The notes under the pieces were generated by a model. The model saw nothing but the letters and a program-made list of their open reading frames with translations, searched no databases and was not told where the DNA came from. The position numbers were made by a program, and so were the translations under genes. DNA of 64,000 bases from an uncultured Clostridia bacterium. GTDB taxonomy: Bacteria > Bacillota > Clostridia > Oscillospirales > Ruminococcaceae. Where the stretch lies: positions 186,001-250,000 of the forward strand of contig CANDEV010000002.1 of assembly GCA_947383835.1 (NCBI GenBank), given 5' to 3'. Positions 59,998 to 64,000 of this stretch are shown in pieces (positions within the stretch are counted from its first letter, which is position 1; every line of letters begins with the position of its first letter).

Positions 59998-61323
59998 ATG
60001 TCTCGTGTTAAAAAAAAGGTATCCGCTTTTGCGGTTATAGAAATGATACTTATAATATTGCTTGTACTCGTTATGGCTGCAATGATAGCTTTCAATTTTT
60101 TGTTCAAAAATAAGGACGCTCCGGTATCTGTTTTCGGATTAAACTTTTACATAACCAAAGATGTTAAGATGCAGCCGAAAATTCCCAAAGATACTTTTAT
60201 AATCGCTAAAAAGTCGGAAATACCGAATATTGTTGAAAATTCGGTAATTCTCTGCTATGTAGGGGATTACACAACCCTTATACGTGTCAAAGAAATTCAG
60301 CAGGAGGCGGATAAAACCTACTATGTGGTAAAGTTTGACACTGACGATGACACCAAGACTTTTCGTATAAGTTCGGACGCTGTTATCTCAAAAGCTGTCA
60401 GACAGGACGAAATTTTAGGCAAGGTCCTCAATTTTGCAACTTCTACAGTAGGTATTATCATTGCTGTGGTAATACCGCTCATATTTATTATAGCTATTCA
60501 GGTGGCAAGAATTTTGGGTATACGCCGTCTTGAGGAGGAAGCTGCATCACTTGATGATATTGACGAGCTGATAAGCTCGCGGGACGAGGAAAGTCCCGCT
60601 CCCGTAACGTTTACTGAGCCTAAATTTATTGAGGACGTGACAGGTAAGATACCTCCCGTGTCGAGATATGCGATAAGTGAACCTCCGAAAGATTTTAAGC
60701 CCGAACCGAAGCCAGAAAAAGTGATGTCGGTTGATAACAGCGGACGTGCAGAGTATGTTCAGCGTCAGCCGGGCAGTAACGAAAAAGAAAATTATCCGTT
60801 ATTTACGTACGATAGACTTTCCAAAAACAGGGAACAGGAAAAAGAGCCTGTTGCCATTGGTGCGGCAAAGACAGTGTCAAGGGACGAGCTTTACATTAAT
60901 AAGCCTACAAAGATAGAGACAGCAAAGCCGGTAACAGACGAATTCCTTGACAAATACGCTCCAAAGCCTGTTGTGAGCGAGGAGGAGCTTTTCGATGATG
61001 AAAACAGCAAGTCTGTTGTTTTTACGCCTCATTTGAGTAATATTATACCTGACAGCATAGCCGCAGTCCAAGAAGAAATGGAGACTCCCAAAGCTCCTAA
61101 AAAATCGGGCTTTGAGGAAAGCGTAAAATCGTACTATGAAAAGGTTGTCGTACCCGAGGACGTTAAGCTCCCCGAACCTGCTGTTGAGGAAACAATTACC
61201 ATTCCCGAAAACGCTGTGCGTCCCAAGGAAACCCTCGCTCCCCCCAAGAAGAAAAACAGCAGCAAGGCACTTGCCGAGCTTATGAGCATTATCGACGCGG
61301 AGGAAACAAAGCTGAAGAAATAG
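59998..61323 (+). CDS. Signal peptidase I-like protein without catalytic residues
   Basis: A 441-residue protein starting at ATG 59998 behind GGGAGG. It has membrane spans at about 12-36 and 151-173 with an S26 (SipW/ER-type) fold between them: DVKMQPKIPKDTFIIAKK aligns with the S-M-x-P-x-I-x-x-G-D segment and ILGKVLNFA with the terminal IGKV box. The catalytic Ser before Met58 is Lys57 and the catalytic His position (T-H-R-V in SipW) is Ile in LIRVKEI, so it should be inactive. The 265-residue cytoplasmic tail is Pro/Glu/Lys-rich and disordered. Function unknown. Confidence 0.75.
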   Translation: MSRVKKKVSAFAVIEMILIILLVLVMAAMIAFNFLFKNKDAPVSVFGLNFYITKDVKMQPKIPKDTFIIAKKSEIPNIVENSVILCYVGDYTTLIRVKEIQQEADKTYYVVKFDTDDDTKTFRISSDAVISKAVRQDEILGKVLNFATSTVGIIIAVVIPLIFIIAIQVARILGIRRLEEEAASLDDIDELISSRDEESPAPVTFTEPKFIEDVTGKIPPVSRYAISEPPKDFKPEPKPEKVMSVDNSGRAEYVQRQPGSNEKENYPLFTYDRLSKNREQEKEPVAIGAAKTVSRDELYINKPTKIETAKPVTDEFLDKYAPKPVVSEEELFDDENSKSVVFTPHLSNIIPDSIAAVQEEMETPKAPKKSGFEESVKSYYEKVVVPEDVKLPEPAVEETITIPENAVRPKETLAPPKKKNSSKALAELMSIIDAEETKLKK

Positions 61324-61331
61324 GTGATAAC

Positions 61332-61967
61332 GTGAATAAAGGTATAATTTTTGATTTGGACGGAACTCTTTGGGACTCATCAGAAAACGTGGTAAAGTCG
61401 TGGAACGAGGTGCTTTCCCGCAGGAGCGAGACCGACAGACAGATAACTATGGCGGATATGCACAATTACATGGGCAGGACTATGAAAAAAATCGCTGAGC
61501 TTATGCTCCCCGAACTGTCCGAGGAAGTCCGCGAAAATATACTTCGTGAGTGCGAAAGACATGAAAATGATTATCTTAGCAGTCACGGCGGGGTGTTATT
61601 TCCCGATTTGGAGCAAACATTGGCAGAACTTTCACAGAATTATAAGCTGTTTATTGTTAGCAATTGCCAAGTTGGGTATATAGAAATGTTTCTGAAATAT
61701 TACGGATTTGAAAAATATTTTACTGATACGGAAAATTACGGAAACACAGGCATGGAAAAGGGCGACAATATCCGTCTTGTTGTTGACAGGAACAAGCTTG
61801 ACAAGGCGGTTTATATCGGCGATACCCAGGGAGACTGCGACTCCGCCGACTATGCGGGAATACCCTTTATCCATGCGGCTTACGGCTTTGGGACGATAAA
61901 CAGGGAAGTGCCAAATGTCAATAGCTTGCAGGAGATAGCGGAGGTAGTTAAAACGTTTTTAGACTGA
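61332..61967 (+). CDS. HAD-family hydrolase
   Basis: A 211-residue phosphatase of the Gph/PgmB-like group. Motif I is FDLDGTLWDSSENV with Asp8 and Asp10, motif II LFIVSNCQVGY, and motif III/IV VYIGDTQGDCDSADYAGI. The start is GTG 61332, 8 nt after the previous stop. Its cap is helical. Substrate unknown. Confidence 0.9.
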   Translation: MNKGIIFDLDGTLWDSSENVVKSWNEVLSRRSETDRQITMADMHNYMGRTMKKIAELMLPELSEEVRENILRECERHENDYLSSHGGVLFPDLEQTLAELSQNYKLFIVSNCQVGYIEMFLKYYGFEKYFTDTENYGNTGMEKGDNIRLVVDRNKLDKAVYIGDTQGDCDSADYAGIPFIHAAYGFGTINREVPNVNSLQEIAEVVKTFLD

Positions 61968-61985
61968 CTTCGGGAGGAGAGCGGC

Positions 61986-63284
61986 GTGAAAATATGCGAA
62001 AACTGCGGTAGAGAATACGGCGACAACAATCCGTTCTGTCCGTTTTGCGACGAGCGGTATGGTGTTGTTATTCTTGAAAACGACGTTATTTCCGCAAAAG
62101 GTTTGCCTCCCTATGTTGAAGAATTTCCTGTTATTGGAGAAATAGGTGTAAAGCAGGAAAGCTTTGCAGATAATCGAGACAAGATATACAAAAGAAATAT
62201 CCGTCTTGCGGCGAGGGAGAATTTCCTGCCGAAAATGGATGCGCGGGCGGCTTACAAGCCTGTTATGCCTTTGGCGGAAGTAGACAGGGACGGTAAGATA
62301 GCCCCATATGTTCCTCCAAATCCTATTGTTGAAAAATTTAAAAATATTTGTAAAAAAATAAAATCTATAAAATTAAGCAAAACAGGCAAATCAGTTTTAG
62401 GAGTTTTGTCTGTTGCCGCTGTATTTTTGGTAGTTGCCGGGTTTAGTTGGTTTGAAACTACTGATACATACGCCGATTATCAATATGAAAAAAGTTGGAA
62501 GGAGTCTGAAAAAGAATTTGTGAAGCAGCAATCTGCATATGCCAAAGCTATTGCGGAGTATCATAATACAAATGTCGAAGCATACTGCATTTACGGTAAA
62601 AACAACGCAGTTATGCACCTTATTGACAACTATAATAGTGATTATGATTTTGCTTATATAAACGATACCGGTAAAAATCTTTCTCTTGCGGATTTCAGCG
62701 AACTTTTTTCGTGCGCGGAGGGAATGGAAGATTTTAAATTAATGCAGATATATTATCCAAGCGGTGCAGAAGGTCGAATAAACATATTTGACGGGGTTCT
62801 TGACATTGAAAATGAAGACTTTAGTTTAAGCATCGGTTTGGAATATAATGAAAAAAATATTGAAAGAAATCATTTGATAAAGTCCGGAGAAGCAGTTACA
62901 GGATATTTGGTTGAAAAGAAAAATGTACCGGAAGAAATCATTATTACAAGCGACAGTGGTTTGGAATTAAAGCTTACCGACTGTAGAGAGAGCCGTGCAG
63001 TAGACAACGTTTTCAGATATGATTTTGAATTTAAAAATACTTCAGGCAAAGATATGCTCTATTTTTGGAATGAATTTGCAGGTGCAGAGTATACAGACAG
63101 AATTTATAATTTTACGGTAAATTATCCAAATGGAGAAAATGCTTATATAAGGTGGAATAATGGGAGTTGTACCGGATATTTTTATCATGCTGTTGATGAA
63201 CATGGCGAGGTTGTACATGTTCCCCCATATGTATATTCTGGGAATACTGTAACAGGCTTTATTGAGTTAAACTTTAGGTATTGA
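61986..63284 (+). CDS. Zinc-ribbon membrane protein of unknown function
   Basis: A 432-residue protein beginning at GTG 61986 behind GGAGGAGAG. A rubredoxin-like zinc ribbon has Cys4-x2-Cys7 and Cys18-x2-Cys21 (ICENCGREYGDNNPFCPFC). A single membrane span is at about 138-158. The 270-residue outer domain is acidic and aromatic, with the end IRWNNGSCTGYFYHAVDEHG, like a beta-rich domain. Zinc-ribbon plus membrane span plus external domain is common in clostridial surface proteins of unknown role. Confidence 0.75.
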   Translation: MKICENCGREYGDNNPFCPFCDERYGVVILENDVISAKGLPPYVEEFPVIGEIGVKQESFADNRDKIYKRNIRLAARENFLPKMDARAAYKPVMPLAEVDRDGKIAPYVPPNPIVEKFKNICKKIKSIKLSKTGKSVLGVLSVAAVFLVVAGFSWFETTDTYADYQYEKSWKESEKEFVKQQSAYAKAIAEYHNTNVEAYCIYGKNNAVMHLIDNYNSDYDFAYINDTGKNLSLADFSELFSCAEGMEDFKLMQIYYPSGAEGRINIFDGVLDIENEDFSLSIGLEYNEKNIERNHLIKSGEAVTGYLVEKKNVPEEIIITSDSGLELKLTDCRESRAVDNVFRYDFEFKNTSGKDMLYFWNEFAGAEYTDRIYNFTVNYPNGENAYIRWNNGSCTGYFYHAVDEHGEVVHVPPYVYSGNTVTGFIELNFRY

Positions 63285-63302
63285 GATTAATTTGACAAAA
63301 CA

Positions 63303-63331
63303 TTGACAATAACCTAAAAAAATGTTATAAT
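63303..63331 (+). promoter_or_regulatory. Consensus SigA promoter of aconitase gene
   Basis: TTGACA (63303-63308), 17-nt spacer, TATAAT (63326-63331); a second TTGACA lies 11 nt upstream. Confidence 0.85.
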
Positions 63332-63370
63332 TATTATGTATTTTAATGTGAAAAAGAAAGGACGATAAAA

Positions 63371-64000
63371 ATGGGATACACATTAACGGAAAAAATTTTA
63401 AAGGCTCACCTTGTTGACGGCGAGTTTGAAAAGGGTAAGGAGATAGGTATTCGTATCGACCAGACCCTTACGCAGGACGCAACGGGTACTATGGCTTACC
63501 TTGAATTTGAGGCTATGGGAGTTCCAAGAGTTAAGACGGAACGCTCCGTGGCTTATATAGACCACAATACGCTCCAGTCGGGCTTTGAAAATGCCGACGA
63601 CCACCGCTTTATCGGCTCTGTTGCTAAGAAGCACGGTATTTATTTTTCACGTCCCGGCAACGGTATATGTCATCAGGTACACCTTGAGCGTTTCGGTGCA
63701 CCGGGCAAGACCCTTATCGGTTCGGACAGCCATACCCCAACAGGCGGCGGTATCGGTATGATAGCTATCGGTGCAGGCGGTTTGGACGTTGCCGTGGCAA
63801 TGGGCGGCGGCGCATACTATATTACATACCCGAAAATCGTCAATGTTAAGCTTACGGGCAAGCTTTCCCCTTGGGTCGCGGCTAAGGACGTTATTTTGGA
63901 AGTCCTCCGCAGAATGTCAGTAAAGGGCGGCGTTGGCAAGGTTATCGAGTATACGGGCGAGGGCGTTAAGACTTTAAGCGTACCCGAACGTGCTACAATT
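63371..64000 (+). CDS. Aconitate hydratase, N-terminal part
   Basis: The first 210 codons of an aconitase of the short, LeuC-like bacterial type, cut by the window end. It begins MGYTLTEKILKAHLVDGEFE; conserved blocks are RIDQTLTQDATGTMA, NGICHQVHLERFGAPGKTLI with the first Fe-S ligand region, and GSDSHTPTGGGIGMIAIGAG. A homologous 3-isopropylmalate dehydratase is possible, but the leading MGYTLTEKIL and the length of the preserved part suit clostridial aconitase. It would serve the oxidative branch to glutamate. Confidence 0.88.
   Translation, partial: MGYTLTEKILKAHLVDGEFEKGKEIGIRIDQTLTQDATGTMAYLEFEAMGVPRVKTERSVAYIDHNTLQSGFENADDHRFIGSVAKKHGIYFSRPGNGICHQVHLERFGAPGKTLIGSDSHTPTGGGIGMIAIGAGGLDVAVAMGGGAYYITYPKIVNVKLTGKLSPWVAAKDVILEVLRRMSVKGGVGKVIEYTGEGVKTLSVPERATI

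Overview
The window comes from a chromosome of a Gram-positive, endospore-forming, motile member of the Clostridia, most likely of the Oscillospiraceae/Ruminococcaceae type. The evidence is PolC-type replicase, a HisZ/short-HisG histidine pathway, the sporulation genes spoIIGA-sigE-sigG and spoIVB, a chemotaxis gene (cheV) and a near-consensus SigD (sigma-28) promoter. Base composition is moderate and purine-rich on the coding strand, with strong AGGAGG-type ribosome binding sites and many TTGACA-17-TATAAT promoters. Most genes lie on the + strand. I see no insertion sequence, prophage or CRISPR array.

Layout. 1-4478: end of ispG, then polC. 4596-19581: a long histidine locus, hisZ-G-D-(lipoprotein)-C-B-H-[7 passenger genes]-F-[6 passenger genes]-I-E. 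The passengers are small genes in the same orientation: CPBP membrane proteases, small membrane proteins, GNAT acetyltransferases, GrpB, cupin, phosphatase and nucleotidyltransferase. hisA is absent. 19660-25466: a Cys/Pro-rich protein with a possible SigK promoter, a histidine phosphatase on the minus strand, an unknown gene and a dTMP-kinase-like gene driven by copies of the same 32-nt promoter sequence, a DUF2156 protein, DJ-1 and 5-formyl-THF cyclo-ligase. 25438-34658: conserved housekeeping genes mltG, U32 peptidase, small membrane protein plus M50 protease, the TIGR03960/TIGR03936 radical-SAM pair, rplS, lepB, rbgA, rnhB, yraN. 34683-45084: thrC, a phosphoesterase, the proteostasis block tig-clpP-clpX-lon, engB and lysA.

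45143-50907: two tandem paralogous proteins of unknown function behind a SigD promoter, with an N-terminal D-x-V-x-I-S-x-x-A motif like that of the anti-sigma factor FlgM; then two methyltransferases, a small AT-rich gene, yerC/trpR and hslO. 50954-54087: a LacI regulator and a membrane protein (minus strand), then spoIVB behind a candidate SigG promoter and a small upstream ORF. 54227-54627: tRNA-Val, -Asp, -Gly, -Cys. 54726-55668: a GNAT and a short secreted protein. 55826-59390 (minus): sigG, sigE, spoIIGA, cheV. 59769-59844 (minus): tRNA-Thr(CGT). 59998-63284: a signal-peptidase-like protein lacking catalytic residues, a HAD phosphatase and a zinc-ribbon membrane protein. 63371-end: the start of an aconitase gene.

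The most interesting points are the SigD-driven tandem paralogues as candidate flagellar-exported or motility-linked proteins, the degenerate signal peptidase, the interrupted hisA-less histidine locus with a poly-G frameshift in one passenger gene, and candidate stage-specific sporulation promoters (Spo0A box at spoIIGA, SigF/G at sigG, SigG at spoIVB, SigK at 19660). All regulatory calls are by-eye motif matches.
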